DNA of 64,000 bases from Vibrio tubiashii (GTDB lineage Bacteria; Pseudomonadota; Gammaproteobacteria; Enterobacterales; Vibrionaceae): assembly GCF_028551255.1 (NCBI RefSeq), contig NZ_CP117030.1, forward strand, positions 434,001 to 498,000, read 5' to 3'. Numbering within the stretch: the first letter of the stretch is position 1; every line of letters begins with the position of its first letter. Of the stretch, positions 19,242-27,632 are shown in pieces. The position numbers were made by a program, and so were the translations under genes. The notes beneath the pieces were generated by a model that made no database searches, was not told where the DNA came from, and saw nothing but the letters and a program-made list of their open reading frames with translations.

Positions 19242-20261
19242 TTAGTTCTGAATGATGTTTACAGTGTTATGATTTGAGGCGAACCCCGTCACGCTTGCAG
19301 AGTCATGGGCATTTTGCCAAACCGTAACATCGTTATTGCTAGAGTAGGTTAGGCTCACCAACGCATTAGAGCTATGAGAGGTTTGGTCGATATCAACTTC
19401 ATTATCGCTGCTGTAAGCATTTGCGTAGACGCGCGCTCGGTTATTGTAGTCTTGATCAATATCAACATCGTTATCATTGCTGTATCCACTTACATAGACA
19501 CGTGCTTGGTTACGATCATCTTGGTTGATATCAATATCATTACCATCGCTACCCCAGTAGACGCTAACACTGGCGTAATTTCGGTTATCTTGAGTCACAT
19601 CAACCTCATTGAGATCTGAACCACCTCTTACATTGACATACGCTCGGCTGAAATCGCCATTTTGAGTGGTGTTAATAGTGTTAGAGTCACTGTTTGAAAC
19701 GGTGACATGTGCGTCATTTCGGTATCCATTGTTCACCGCACTATTCACTTTGTTATTGTCACCATTCACAATGCGCGTTTGGATATGGTTTCTGTCAGCA
19801 CTAGCACCATTGAAACTGGCGACTGTCATATTGCCGTTACCTTGAACACTCACGTCAGCATCGTTGTAATCACCCGATGTCACGAAGATCTTCGAGTCAT
19901 TGTTATCGCCTGTTTGAACGATGTCGAGATCGTTATAGCGGTTATAGACGCCCTGAGTTTTGATTTTAGCTTTGTTTTTGTCACCTGTTTGAGTGATGTC
20001 AAAGTCAGAACGCTGAGCGTGAGTTGCGTCGACCGTCGCTGTGTTTTGATCGCCTGTTTGTAGAATAACCGTGTCATTCTTGTAGGTTGATGTCATATAA
20101 ACAAAAGCGTCATTACCAAGTGACGGGTTTGCATGGGTAGTGTTTTGGGTGATCTGGACATCATCGCCATACGCATATTGAAGTTGAGTGGTTGCTTCGT
20201 TACCCGCGTATACTGCACCAGATGCTAGAATAGCCGAGATAGTAATCGCTAACTTTTTCAT
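19242..20261 (-). CDS. csgA: Major curlin, long repeat-rich form
   Basis: CsgA is the main subunit of curli, secreted through CsgG and polymerised into amyloid on the cell surface. The 339-residue protein has a signal peptide ending near AVYAG and then about 12 repeats of 22-29 residues built on a V-x-I-x-Q-x4-N-x-A-x-V pattern (for example VDVTQDNRNYASVSV). The early repeats keep the classical Q-x-G-x-x-N (LQTGDQN, TQTGDKN, VQTGDNN). The last five are Asp/Asn-rich (DINQDD, DIDQDY). E. coli CsgA has 5 repeats and about 151 residues, so this one is more than twice as long. The DNA repeats create long meaningless frames on the opposite strand. Confidence 0.85.
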   Translation of the reverse strand: MKKLAITISAILASGAVYAGNEATTQLQYAYGDDVQITQNTTHANPSLGNDAFVYMTSTYKNDTVILQTGDQNTATVDATHAQRSDFDITQTGDKNKAKIKTQGVYNRYNDLDIVQTGDNNDSKIFVTSGDYNDADVSVQGNGNMTVASFNGASADRNHIQTRIVNGDNNKVNSAVNNGYRNDAHVTVSNSDSNTINTTQNGDFSRAYVNVRGGSDLNEVDVTQDNRNYASVSVYWGSDGNDIDINQDDRNQARVYVSGYSNDNDVDIDQDYNNRARVYANAYSSDNEVDIDQTSHSSNALVSLTYSSNNDVTVWQNAHDSASVTGFASNHNTVNIIQN

Positions 20262-20312
20262 GAATAGATCCTTTTTGTATATTTGTATTGATTTTCATCC
20301 TCTACGCCTTAA

Positions 20313-20945
20313 TTACTGCTTAACGTAAATACCGCGATTCATATTGCTAAAAATTACGATGGAGTCGCCCCCATCCTGTTGTATGCCGTAGCTAGAGTTT
20401 CCTCTATCTACGACGAGTGCGAAGTTATCGTCATTGTTTTGAACTATGCTGATATCACTCGCGTGATCAGTTTGAGAACAATCGAACCCTTTGCATTGCC
20501 TTAAATAGGCGATATTGTCACTGCCGTATTGGCTGATATAGCTATTGTGACCGTTACCAGCCTGCTTGATTTCCGCGTAATTGTTATCTCCTTCTTTTTG
20601 TTCAATGACGGCGAGGTTATTCACCCCTGTCTGCGTAATCGCTGCTTTATTTCTAGTTACGTTGGTTTGGACAACCTTTGCTTTATTTGTCCCGCTACCT
20701 AAACTGACTTGATTGATCAATACCTCCGAATCGTGAGCATTATTTAAAACAACTTCAGCGTAGTTGCTATAAGGTAAGATCCGGTCTTCTAATTCAGCAT
20801 AAATAGCCGACTCATCATAAAATTCACCAAGCTCCTGAGCCATCTCGTTTAATTGAGAAAAATCAGTATTATTGGCTAGCCCAAATTTTGAATAACAAGC
20901 TGAAAAGACAACAAAATAAAGTATTACCTTTTGCTGTTTATTCAC
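20313..20945 (-). CDS. csgB: Minor curlin, nucleator
   Basis: CsgB nucleates CsgA polymerisation at the outer membrane. The GTG start has a strong AAGGAGG ribosome site. The protein has 210 residues: a signal peptide ending near FGLA, a non-repetitive acidic segment to about residue 65, then curlin repeats such as ITQTGVNNLAVIEQ and IKQAGNGHNSYISQYG, and a divergent tail ending GIYVKQ. A less regular, basic-ended last repeat is also seen in E. coli CsgB. Two cysteines (LRQCKGFDCS) are unusual for a curlin. It is first in csgB-csgA-csgC/H-like. Confidence 0.82.
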   Translation of the reverse strand: MNKQQKVILYFVVFSACYSKFGLANNTDFSQLNEMAQELGEFYDESAIYAELEDRILPYSNYAEVVLNNAHDSEVLINQVSLGSGTNKAKVVQTNVTRNKAAITQTGVNNLAVIEQKEGDNNYAEIKQAGNGHNSYISQYGSDNIAYLRQCKGFDCSQTDHASDISIVQNNDDNFALVVDRGNSSYGIQQDGGDSIVIFSNMNRGIYVKQ

Positions 20946-21336
20946 TTATACCTCCTTGTAACTCCGGTGTTTGCGGGAGTTGAGGTAATTATGAGTTTCA
21001 TTGAACCAAATACAATCAACTTATAATTGATTATATTAATAGCGTACGGGGTATTAGTATGAATTGATTCTTAAGTTTGACACATGATAGTTTAATTTTT
21101 GATACGCCATTATTAACCATAAAGTTTATGTAGATTTATAAGTTGTTGATAATATGTGTTTTATTGAGTTTGTATTTGTTAGTTGTTTTACTTTTACGAA
21201 ATAAAATTGGTGTAGTTAAAATGAGAAATGCACTGTATTAATAATGAGAATATACTATTCAATGCTTTTAATATGTTTTAAGAGGAGCGTAATTGATATA
21301 AGTTGTAATAATTAATGTCTGTCTTAGAGGGTAGAG
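20946..21336. promoter_or_regulatory. Divergent curli promoter region
   Basis: These 391 bp separate csgB from csgE and are strongly AT-rich, like enteric csg control regions. They hold the inverted repeats AATCAA-N7-TTGATT (21014-21032) and AACTCC/GGAGTT (20960-20981), the latter just upstream of the csgB ribosome site. No coding frame is credible. No csgD-like regulator gene lies next to it. Confidence 0.55.
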
Positions 21337-21786
21337 ATGAAATTGGCATATAACATGGTGTGTTATTTATTAATAGCCACTTCTTTTACCTCTTTTGCTA
21401 ATGTTGATAATGAGATTAAAAGTTCGACTCCCGCCAATGATGAAAATTTATTAATAGAAAATGAAGTTAATGGATTGATAATTGATAGAACAATGACACG
21501 CCTTGGTGATGATTTTTATTTCTATTTCAGTCAATTAGTTAATGAGCGTCACGGTTCACTAAAAGAGAACCTAACCGTTAAAGAGCGTCCAACGGCTCTC
21601 TCGGGCAGCATTATTAGTATTTTTCACCGAGGAAAAATTATTTATAGAACAGCACTTTCTCCAGGAAGAAAGCATGCTGAAGACAAAGCTAGAGAAGCAT
21701 TGAATATATTAACGTCGTATTTGATTCGATGGAAATCTCAATTGGCTTATCAGGATACGTTTGATCTAGAACGTGATGAGTTTTAG
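21337..21786 (+). CDS. csgE: Curli secretion specificity factor
   Basis: CsgE is a periplasmic protein that caps CsgG and guides curlin to the pore. The 149-residue product has a signal peptide (ending near SFA), then the family core: GLIIDRTMTRLGDDFYFYFSQL, LTVKERPTALSGSIISI and the C-terminal ERDEF, which corresponds to the terminal HDEF of E. coli CsgE. A GAGGG ribosome site precedes it. csgF follows after 9 bp. Confidence 0.9.
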   Translation: MKLAYNMVCYLLIATSFTSFANVDNEIKSSTPANDENLLIENEVNGLIIDRTMTRLGDDFYFYFSQLVNERHGSLKENLTVKERPTALSGSIISIFHRGKIIYRTALSPGRKHAEDKAREALNILTSYLIRWKSQLAYQDTFDLERDEF

Positions 21787-21795
21787 GAGGAAACA

Positions 21796-22197
21796 ATGAA
21801 AGGCAAATTCTCAGTCTGGGCAATGTGTTGCTTTGCAATCGGTGCGCATGCTACCGAGCTTGTTTATACACCGGTAAACCCAAGCTTTGGTGGTAATGCA
21901 CTTAACAGCGCTCATTTGTTCGGCGTCGCTAATGCAATTAATGATTACAAGGCACCCGATGATGGCTCTTCCATTGAGGGGGAATCGTCCCTAGAAAGAT
22001 TGGCGAATAGTTTGCAATCACGCTTAATTAGTCAGTTGCTTGCTGATGTGGGTAATGGCAACACAGGTCAGTTGGAAACGGATGAGTTTTTCCTGAACAT
22101 TGTTGATAACAATGGTGCCTTGATTGTTCAAATCGTCGATAAGGTCTCGGGTGAATCGACAGAAATTAAAGTGGCTGGCCTTAAACCGGATCAATAG
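21796..22197 (+). CDS. csgF: Curli assembly factor
   Basis: CsgF is exported and sits at the CsgG pore, where it helps the nucleator act at the surface. The 133-residue protein has a signal peptide ending near GAHA, then ELVYTPVNPSFGGNALNSAHL, which matches the conserved FxNPxFGG region that inserts into CsgG. The C terminus DKVSGESTEIKVAGL also parallels E. coli CsgF. It lies between csgE and csgG with short gaps. Confidence 0.9.
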   Translation: MKGKFSVWAMCCFAIGAHATELVYTPVNPSFGGNALNSAHLFGVANAINDYKAPDDGSSIEGESSLERLANSLQSRLISQLLADVGNGNTGQLETDEFFLNIVDNNGALIVQIVDKVSGESTEIKVAGLKPDQ

Positions 22198-22209
22198 AAA
22201 GGGAACAAG

Positions 22210-23046
22210 ATGAAAACACTAATACTTCTTTTAGGGTCTCTTTCGTTGTTCGGTTGTAGTTACTCGATGGATATGCCTGATGCAAATGAGGCTCCGACAC
22301 TGATGCCACGTGGTTCTTCATACCAAGACTTGGTAAGCTTGCCTCTGCCTAAGGGAAAAATCTTGGTGTCGGTGTATGACTTCCGAGACCAAACAGGGCA
22401 GTACAAGCCACAGCCTAACAGTAATTTCTCTACCGCTGTCCCTCAAGGCGGAACGGCTTTGCTCACTGCTTCTTTACTTGATTCAAAATGGTTTGTTCCC
22501 CTAGAAAGAGAGGGGTTACAAAATCTACTTACAGAGCGGAAAATCATTCGTGCTGCGCAAAAGAAAGGGCAAGGCGCGGCCAATCATGGTGATGATTTAT
22601 CGGCCTTGAGTTCGGCCAATGTGATGATTGAAGGCGGGATAGTTGCTTACGATTCCAATATCAAAACTGGTGGTGCTGGTGCGCGTTATCTTGGGATTGG
22701 AGGCTCGGGGCAATATAGAACGGATCAAGTTACCGTTAATCTGAGGGCGGTTAACGTGAGAACTGGTCAAATCCTGCTTAGCGTGACAACAAGTAAAACC
22801 ATCTACTCTCATGAGCTAACCGCTGGATCGTTTCGATTTGTCGACTACAAAGATCTGTTAGAAATCGAGTTAGGTTATACCAATAATGAACCTGTTAATG
22901 TCGCCGTCATGTCAGCAATTGATGCGGCAGTTATCCATATGATTGTTGGTGGAATTGGGCGAGGTTTATGGCAACCGCAAAGCGACAAAGATGTTAAGCA
23001 TGAGATATTGCAAAAATACGCGAGACAAACTCATCAAGTTCTTTAA
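22210..23046 (+). CDS. csgG: Curli secretion channel lipoprotein
   Basis: CsgG forms the outer-membrane pore for curli subunits. The 278-residue precursor has a lipobox LFGC with the lipidated Cys at residue 16. The core segments YDFRDQTGQYKP, TALLTASLLDSKWFVPLEREGLQNLLTERKIIR and MIEGGIVAYDSN are typical of the family. Its stop codon overlaps the stop of the convergent diguanylate cyclase gene within TTAA. No terminator lies between them. Confidence 0.93.
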   Translation: MKTLILLLGSLSLFGCSYSMDMPDANEAPTLMPRGSSYQDLVSLPLPKGKILVSVYDFRDQTGQYKPQPNSNFSTAVPQGGTALLTASLLDSKWFVPLEREGLQNLLTERKIIRAAQKKGQGAANHGDDLSALSSANVMIEGGIVAYDSNIKTGGAGARYLGIGGSGQYRTDQVTVNLRAVNVRTGQILLSVTTSKTIYSHELTAGSFRFVDYKDLLEIELGYTNNEPVNVAVMSAIDAAVIHMIVGGIGRGLWQPQSDKDVKHEILQKYARQTHQVL

Positions 23047-24152
23047 CCCACAGAGTTTGAGATATCGATATCGCGAGAAGTGTGTTTTTCGCGGTACATA
23101 TTGCTATCAGCGATAAGCATCAAATCATGAAGGTCGTCTGAATCATGAGGGAAATGAGCACTGCCTACACTCGTGCTGACATGAATCACTGTACCGTCAG
23201 TGACGAGTAGGGCTTCTTGCATTCGTTGGTGAATATTATGGGCAAACAGCGAAACGTTTTGTGACTCGATATTAGTTGTGATGATGGCGAACTCATCGCC
23301 GCCAATACGATAGCATTCGGCATCTAACAGGCTGAGTCGCTTAGAAAAGGCGATAAGTACTCGGTCTCCAGCCTGATGACCAAACCGATCATTGACCTCT
23401 TTGAACCCATTGAGGTCAAGCAAGAACAAGTGAAACGGTTGATCCGACGCGATTTTTCGCCTTAGATCCGTAAACAGCGCGAGTCGGTTGGGAATGCCGG
23501 TTAGTGAGTCAGTTAAAGATTGCTGTTTATGATACTCCGTTTCCTTGTGCAGTATATAGGTGGCAAGAGCAACACAGATTATCAATAAAAATAGCGAGGC
23601 GAGTTGCATCTGGTGTAACTCGCTTGCTGCGGTTTGTTGGTGTTCATAGAGCGGGCTTTTAACCCGAAAGTTGGTGTTTACATAACGAATCATCGACCGA
23701 TATATATGATCAAATTCTTGACCGAGTAATTGAGCTTGTTGCTTGGTTTGAAGTTGCTCAAGTTTAGGCTCAAGAGATTGAAATTGCGTAAACAAACTGG
23801 TGAAAAAAGCCCGTGCCCCTGGCAAAGCGACAAAGGAGTCTGCTTCATTGCTTGTAAGGAGTAAATCGAAACGCGACCAAGTTAACTCGTACTTTAACAG
23901 CACCTTATCGTGATAGTTTTGGTCATCAGCGGCAAAAGGAGTAATGGTATTTAATTCAGTAAACTCTTTAGTGAGTTGCAATAAGAACCATGTTGCTTGG
24001 TTTTGCTGCTCGCTGTACGACTGTGCATGTTGTCGAGTACCCGCAAGAAAATGGAGATTGGCGATGATCAATACAACGCAGAGCACAAGCAGCAGGTATT
24101 TTGCAAACTTCAATAAAGAAAAAGGGTCGTTCTCGCTAGTTAGTTTCCACAT
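23043..24152 (-). CDS. Membrane diguanylate cyclase (GGDEF)
   Basis: This predicted enzyme makes cyclic-di-GMP from GTP. It has 369 residues: a membrane segment at about 17-37, a helical periplasmic region to about 185, a second membrane segment at about 187-207, then a GGDEF domain with SLTDSLTGIPNR, LDLNGFKEVNDRFGHQAGD and an intact YRIGGDEFAI. The product-inhibition site RxxD, six to nine residues before GG, reads L-L-D-A, so feedback inhibition may be missing. It overlaps the upstream oxidoreductase-like gene by 17 bp and converges on csgG, suggesting a link to matrix production. Confidence 0.9.
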   Translation of the reverse strand: MWKLTSENDPFSLLKFAKYLLLVLCVVLIIANLHFLAGTRQHAQSYSEQQNQATWFLLQLTKEFTELNTITPFAADDQNYHDKVLLKYELTWSRFDLLLTSNEADSFVALPGARAFFTSLFTQFQSLEPKLEQLQTKQQAQLLGQEFDHIYRSMIRYVNTNFRVKSPLYEHQQTAASELHQMQLASLFLLIICVALATYILHKETEYHKQQSLTDSLTGIPNRLALFTDLRRKIASDQPFHLFLLDLNGFKEVNDRFGHQAGDRVLIAFSKRLSLLDAECYRIGGDEFAIITTNIESQNVSLFAHNIHQRMQEALLVTDGTVIHVSTSVGSAHFPHDSDDLHDLMLIADSNMYREKHTSRDIDISNSVG

Positions 24153-24624
24153 CTTGTTTTCTATGTACCATTATCTCGTCGATTTGCCATACCATCTGTG
24201 AATGAAAAACGGCGTTATCGATCTCTGGGTTCTCATCTAAGTTAAAGACCAACCAATACGGGCCTTTATTTCGAACCTTCATATTTTTGTCATTCATTTT
24301 ATAGGCAACAATGGGTTGATATTTCAGAATGTCCTCAATTTGGGAGCTTGCTGCATAATCGTTGAGGGCGATAAAAGAGACAGAGAATGCATCGTCTATT
24401 GAGAGGTAGTTCAATAGTTCAGATACTTTAAACCCGGTGTACTTATTCGTATTGGCATACCAAGGAAGCTTGGTGGTAAATGAGCTTGCAGAGAGTTTAG
24501 TTGTAACGTCAGTATGTGATAGATGAACGACTTGCTCTTCGCCGACTCGAACTACCAATTGTGAAGAGGTAGCTTGAAAACTGAGTAAAAGTGATACGAA
24601 TACTAGTGTCCACCTCATAAGCAC
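24136..24624 (-). CDS. Periplasmic oxidoreductase-like (sulfite-oxidase-fold) protein
   Basis: The 162-residue product has a signal peptide ending near FQATSS. The rest resembles the molybdopterin-binding fold of sulfite-oxidase-like proteins (YTGFKVSELLNYL, FIALNDYAAS, PIVAYKMNDK, NKGPYWLVFNLDE) but is too short to be a full enzyme. The conserved cysteine ligand is absent: the protein has no cysteine. Proteins of this kind often precede sensor or GGDEF genes, and here it overlaps a diguanylate cyclase gene by 17 bp. It may be a ligand-binding partner of that cyclase, which is inferred. Confidence 0.7.
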   Translation of the reverse strand: MLMRWTLVFVSLLLSFQATSSQLVVRVGEEQVVHLSHTDVTTKLSASSFTTKLPWYANTNKYTGFKVSELLNYLSIDDAFSVSFIALNDYAASSQIEDILKYQPIVAYKMNDKNMKVRNKGPYWLVFNLDENPEIDNAVFHSQMVWQIDEIMVHRKQDVETN

Positions 24625-24744
24625 TCCTTGCGAGTATGGCTATTATGTAATGTATCATTAATTATATGATGAGATGATTATTAAGGGAATTTTAATTCCT
24701 TGAGGACATGATAACTAACCACAAAGTGGTAATTAATAGCTAAT

Positions 24745-24766
24745 AAAAAAGCCCCCGAAGGGGCTT
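24745..24766 (-). terminator. Terminator after the YjiH-family gene
   Basis: Read leftward, AAGCCCC pairs with GGGGCTT around a TTCG tetraloop and runs into TTTTTT. It lies 13 bp past the stop codon of the membrane-protein gene. Confidence 0.88.
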
Positions 24767-24778
24767 AGTCACTCTATT

Positions 24779-26149
24779 TTAGAATATGAGATGCGCAACG
24801 CCCGCAATCACTGGCAGGGTAATTAAGGTACGCAAGATAAATATTGCGAACAGCTCAAAGATATTGACTGGGATGCGGCTACCTAGAAGCAGAGCACCAA
24901 CCTCAGACATGTAGATAAGCTGGGTTACCGACATAGCTGCAATCACAAAGCGGGTCATTTCGTTATCAATTGACGCCGCTAAAATGGCTGGAATAAACAT
25001 ATCCGCAAAGCCAACCACGATGGTTTCAGATGCCGCCGCCGCTTCAGGCACGCCAAGCAGTTCAAGGAATGGGATGAAAGGCTGGCCGAGAATGCTGAAA
25101 ATAGACGTGTATTCTGCAATCACAAGCGCAATCGTACCTAATCCCATCACTACTGGGAGCACGCCAAACACCATGTCGACGGCGTTACGTACACCTTCGC
25201 CAAATACACCTTTAACCGATTTCACCTGAGCGGCTTTTTTCAGTGCTAGATCCAGACCCCAAGAGAAAGCGGTATGGCCTTGAGGAATCGCATCGGCATC
25301 TTTAGCAGGCTCAGAACCATCAATAAATGTGTTCTTCTTAAAGCTCAATGGAGGAAGGCGTGGAATGATGATCGCCGCAACCAAGCCAGCCAAACAAATC
25401 GCACCATAGAACGGCAGGAACAGATGCTCCAACTCAACTTGCGCGATTACAACAAGGCTGAAAGTAATCGATACCGCAGAGAAGGTAGTACCAACGACGG
25501 CCGCTTCACGCTGGGTATAGAATTTGTTTTCGTACTGCTTACTTGTCAGAAGGATACCGACAGAACCATCACCTAACCATGAAGCCATACAGTCAATGGC
25601 GCTGCGTCCTGGTAAGTTGAACACTGGACGCATGATTTTACTCAGCAAAGTACCAAACAGTTCCAGTAGACCAAAGTTCAGTAGAAGTGGCAGCAACAAA
25701 CCCGCGAAGATGAATACAGAGAATAACGTCGGTAGCAGTCCTTCTAGCACTAAACCACCGGTATTTTCTTCCCATACCGCATTCGGACCGACTTGGAAGA
25801 AAGTCATAACAACGGCTGCACCACCAATCAATCGTACCGCTAACCACAGTGGGCTTGGATTGAACAATCCGTTTAAGAATTCGCTATTAGCAATAAAAGT
25901 CGGCGTTTTGATACGACATAAGGCAGACGCAATGGCCATAAAGGCGATGATCGCTGTCACCATGCCTACTAGGTGGTCGCCAAAAATCGCTTGGATAGAT
26001 TTCGCTAGTACTGCGACAGGGATAGTAATATCACCTTCGTAGCTGATCGGAGCCATAAAAAGGAACAAACCGATCAAAGAAGGGATAAAGAACATCCAAA
26101 AGTTGCCTTTAGTTTTTGGTTGTTCTGTTGATTGAGCGCTATTTTGCAT
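24779..26149 (-). CDS. YjiH-family membrane protein, nucleoside-recognition (Gate) domain
   Basis: This 456-residue inner-membrane protein has about ten hydrophobic segments. The central region (FGLLELFGTLLSKIMRPVFNLPGRSAIDCMASWLGDGSVGILLTSKQY is its core) is the Gate domain shared with nucleoside transporters and spore-maturation proteins. The C-terminal part repeats that pattern (ETIVVGFADMFIPAILAA). The overall match is to the YjiH family, whose substrate is not known to me. It is a single-gene unit with its own terminator, followed upstream by a 237-bp AT-rich gap. Confidence 0.8.
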   Translation of the reverse strand: MQNSAQSTEQPKTKGNFWMFFIPSLIGLFLFMAPISYEGDITIPVAVLAKSIQAIFGDHLVGMVTAIIAFMAIASALCRIKTPTFIANSEFLNGLFNPSPLWLAVRLIGGAAVVMTFFQVGPNAVWEENTGGLVLEGLLPTLFSVFIFAGLLLPLLLNFGLLELFGTLLSKIMRPVFNLPGRSAIDCMASWLGDGSVGILLTSKQYENKFYTQREAAVVGTTFSAVSITFSLVVIAQVELEHLFLPFYGAICLAGLVAAIIIPRLPPLSFKKNTFIDGSEPAKDADAIPQGHTAFSWGLDLALKKAAQVKSVKGVFGEGVRNAVDMVFGVLPVVMGLGTIALVIAEYTSIFSILGQPFIPFLELLGVPEAAAASETIVVGFADMFIPAILAASIDNEMTRFVIAAMSVTQLIYMSEVGALLLGSRIPVNIFELFAIFILRTLITLPVIAGVAHLIF

Positions 26150-26386
26150 ACGTTTCTCGGGTTACAACTAGATAAATAGTATAGCCACAGGGTGGCATAG
26201 TTATTCACTAAACGTCCATATATTATCAAATTGGCGCAAGATTAATGGCTTTTATGCATCCTTGCAATACTATTCAATAAATATCGCTAAATATTCAAGA
26301 TAAAGCGTTGGGTATTTATCATTTAGTGGTTAAATGTGTCGAGAATGTTAAATTGTTTGTTTGTCTGTTTCAAGTTTAGTGGCACA

Positions 26387-27052
26387 TTATCTGTGTGCGC
26401 TACGGTTTGATAAGAAGCGCCAGTAGGTGATCGCAAGTAGGAAGGCTAAAGCTACAGGCAGCAGCAATGCGGCTATTGAGTAGATAGAAAATACCTTGGC
26501 GCCAACGATACCACCGAATAAAAATCCGCAGAAAATAAACATAAACAGTTTGGCTTTACGATAGTCAAAGCTTTCTCCCCGTAACTTTGCCCCGATCATT
26601 AATCCAAGATCAGTAATGATTCCTGTCATATGCGTAGTGCGAACAATAGCTCCACTAAATGTCGTGATCATGGCGTTTTGTAATCCACAAGCCGCAGAAG
26701 CTAAGTACTGCCCGGCAAGGTAGTTGTTATCAAGCAGCCAATAAGCGCCAAGCAACAAAAAGCCTTCAACGCACAAGGCAATACCATATCGGCGGCCCAA
26801 CTTCAGTGCTGTACTTTCTATAAACAACCCACTGAGAATCGCACCAAATAGGAAGCTAAACAGGATTAGAAATAGATGACCGGTTTGCGCATTGAGGGCT
26901 TCGATTGACGTGCCTAAGAGAGTGACTGTGCCGGATATATGTGAAACGGCTTGGTGCTGGAAGCCGAGTAGACCAATTGCGTTTACGGTGCCAGCGAGTA
27001 AAGCGAGTAGAAAAGCGCCATATTCTACCCAGCGAGGGAGTTTGGTGATCAA
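26387..27052 (-). CDS. DUF1275 (YoaK-like) membrane protein
   Basis: This 221-residue membrane protein has about six hydrophobic segments and the DUF1275 hallmark stretches AGTVNAIGLLGF, AVSHISGTVTLLG, AACGLQNAMITTFSGAIVRTTHMTGI and TDLGLMIG. The function of the family is not established. An AAGGAGT ribosome site precedes the ATG. It stands alone between a nucleoside-type transporter and a small metal-binding protein. Confidence 0.85.
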   Translation of the reverse strand: MITKLPRWVEYGAFLLALLAGTVNAIGLLGFQHQAVSHISGTVTLLGTSIEALNAQTGHLFLILFSFLFGAILSGLFIESTALKLGRRYGIALCVEGFLLLGAYWLLDNNYLAGQYLASAACGLQNAMITTFSGAIVRTTHMTGIITDLGLMIGAKLRGESFDYRKAKLFMFIFCGFLFGGIVGAKVFSIYSIAALLLPVALAFLLAITYWRFLSNRSAHR

Positions 27053-27154
27053 AGTTGACTCCTTAGATTAGGGCGCAATTATAGAGCGAGTATGCAGAGT
27101 TCGGTAGGAGAAAAATGCGGAGAACATTGATCCGAAACAATGAGTCGAGAAGAT

Positions 27155-27562
27155 CTAATCGTAGTGCTCCATTTGGCAATCAAATTTGACCCAACCATGT
27201 TTCCTCTCTTCATAAACTGAAAAGCTTGGTGAGGGTAAGTCATGTTCGTTAAATACGCCTACGGGCACAACAATAGCATCAGGTGCCGCTTGCAGTCGGA
27301 GCAACATCGTTGTGCTGCATTTAGGGCAAAACGAATAGGTCACTTCATTGCCAGAATCACTTATCCTGGTGTACTCAATCAACTCGCCGCTAAAAGAAAC
27401 TTGCTGTTTTTCGAATCGCGCTTGTACGCCAAAGACACTGCCCGTTCTTTTTTGACACTCAAAGCAGTGACAAACTGAAGTACGAGAGGGTTCTCCTCGA
27501 CAAACTAAGCTAACTTGGCCGCAGCTACAATCTGCGATTCGAACTTTCTTCTGATGTTCCAT
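27155..27562 (-). CDS. GFA-family (formaldehyde-activating-like) zinc protein
   Basis: This 135-residue protein has the cysteine ligands of the GFA/CENP-V fold: DCSCGQVSLVC near the N terminus, CHCFECQKRTGS, and a third pair in FCPKCSTTMLL. Family members bind zinc and some add glutathione to formaldehyde, but most Vibrio members are uncharacterised, so the substrate is unknown. AGGAGT precedes the ATG. The adjacent genes give no functional hint. Confidence 0.85.
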   Translation of the reverse strand: MEHQKKVRIADCSCGQVSLVCRGEPSRTSVCHCFECQKRTGSVFGVQARFEKQQVSFSGELIEYTRISDSGNEVTYSFCPKCSTTMLLRLQAAPDAIVVPVGVFNEHDLPSPSFSVYEERKHGWVKFDCQMEHYD

Positions 27563-27632
27563 TTTAACTCCTAATAGTGTCCTGCTAACATGGAGGCGAA
27601 TAACGTATCGCTTTTATAAGACCTTAACTCAC

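Noticed and set aside
19374..20063. Long rightward frames opposite csgA with repeated Ile/Val-rich sequence
   Set aside because: They mirror the curlin repeats on the other strand. They lack ribosome sites and their periodicity is a by-product of the csgA repeat DNA.
19300..20200. Regularly spaced repeats that might suggest a CRISPR array
   Set aside because: Units are about 69 bp, diverged and in frame with the CsgA protein repeats. There is no constant repeat with unique spacers and no cas gene.
20946..21336. AT-rich curli region as sign of recent gene transfer
   Set aside because: Low GC is normal for curli control regions. No tRNA site, integrase or direct repeats flank the cluster, so transfer cannot be argued from this window.
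25524..26042. 172-codon rightward frame over the YjiH-family gene
   Set aside because: It is antisense to a clear membrane-protein gene, has no ribosome site and its composition is low in typical features.
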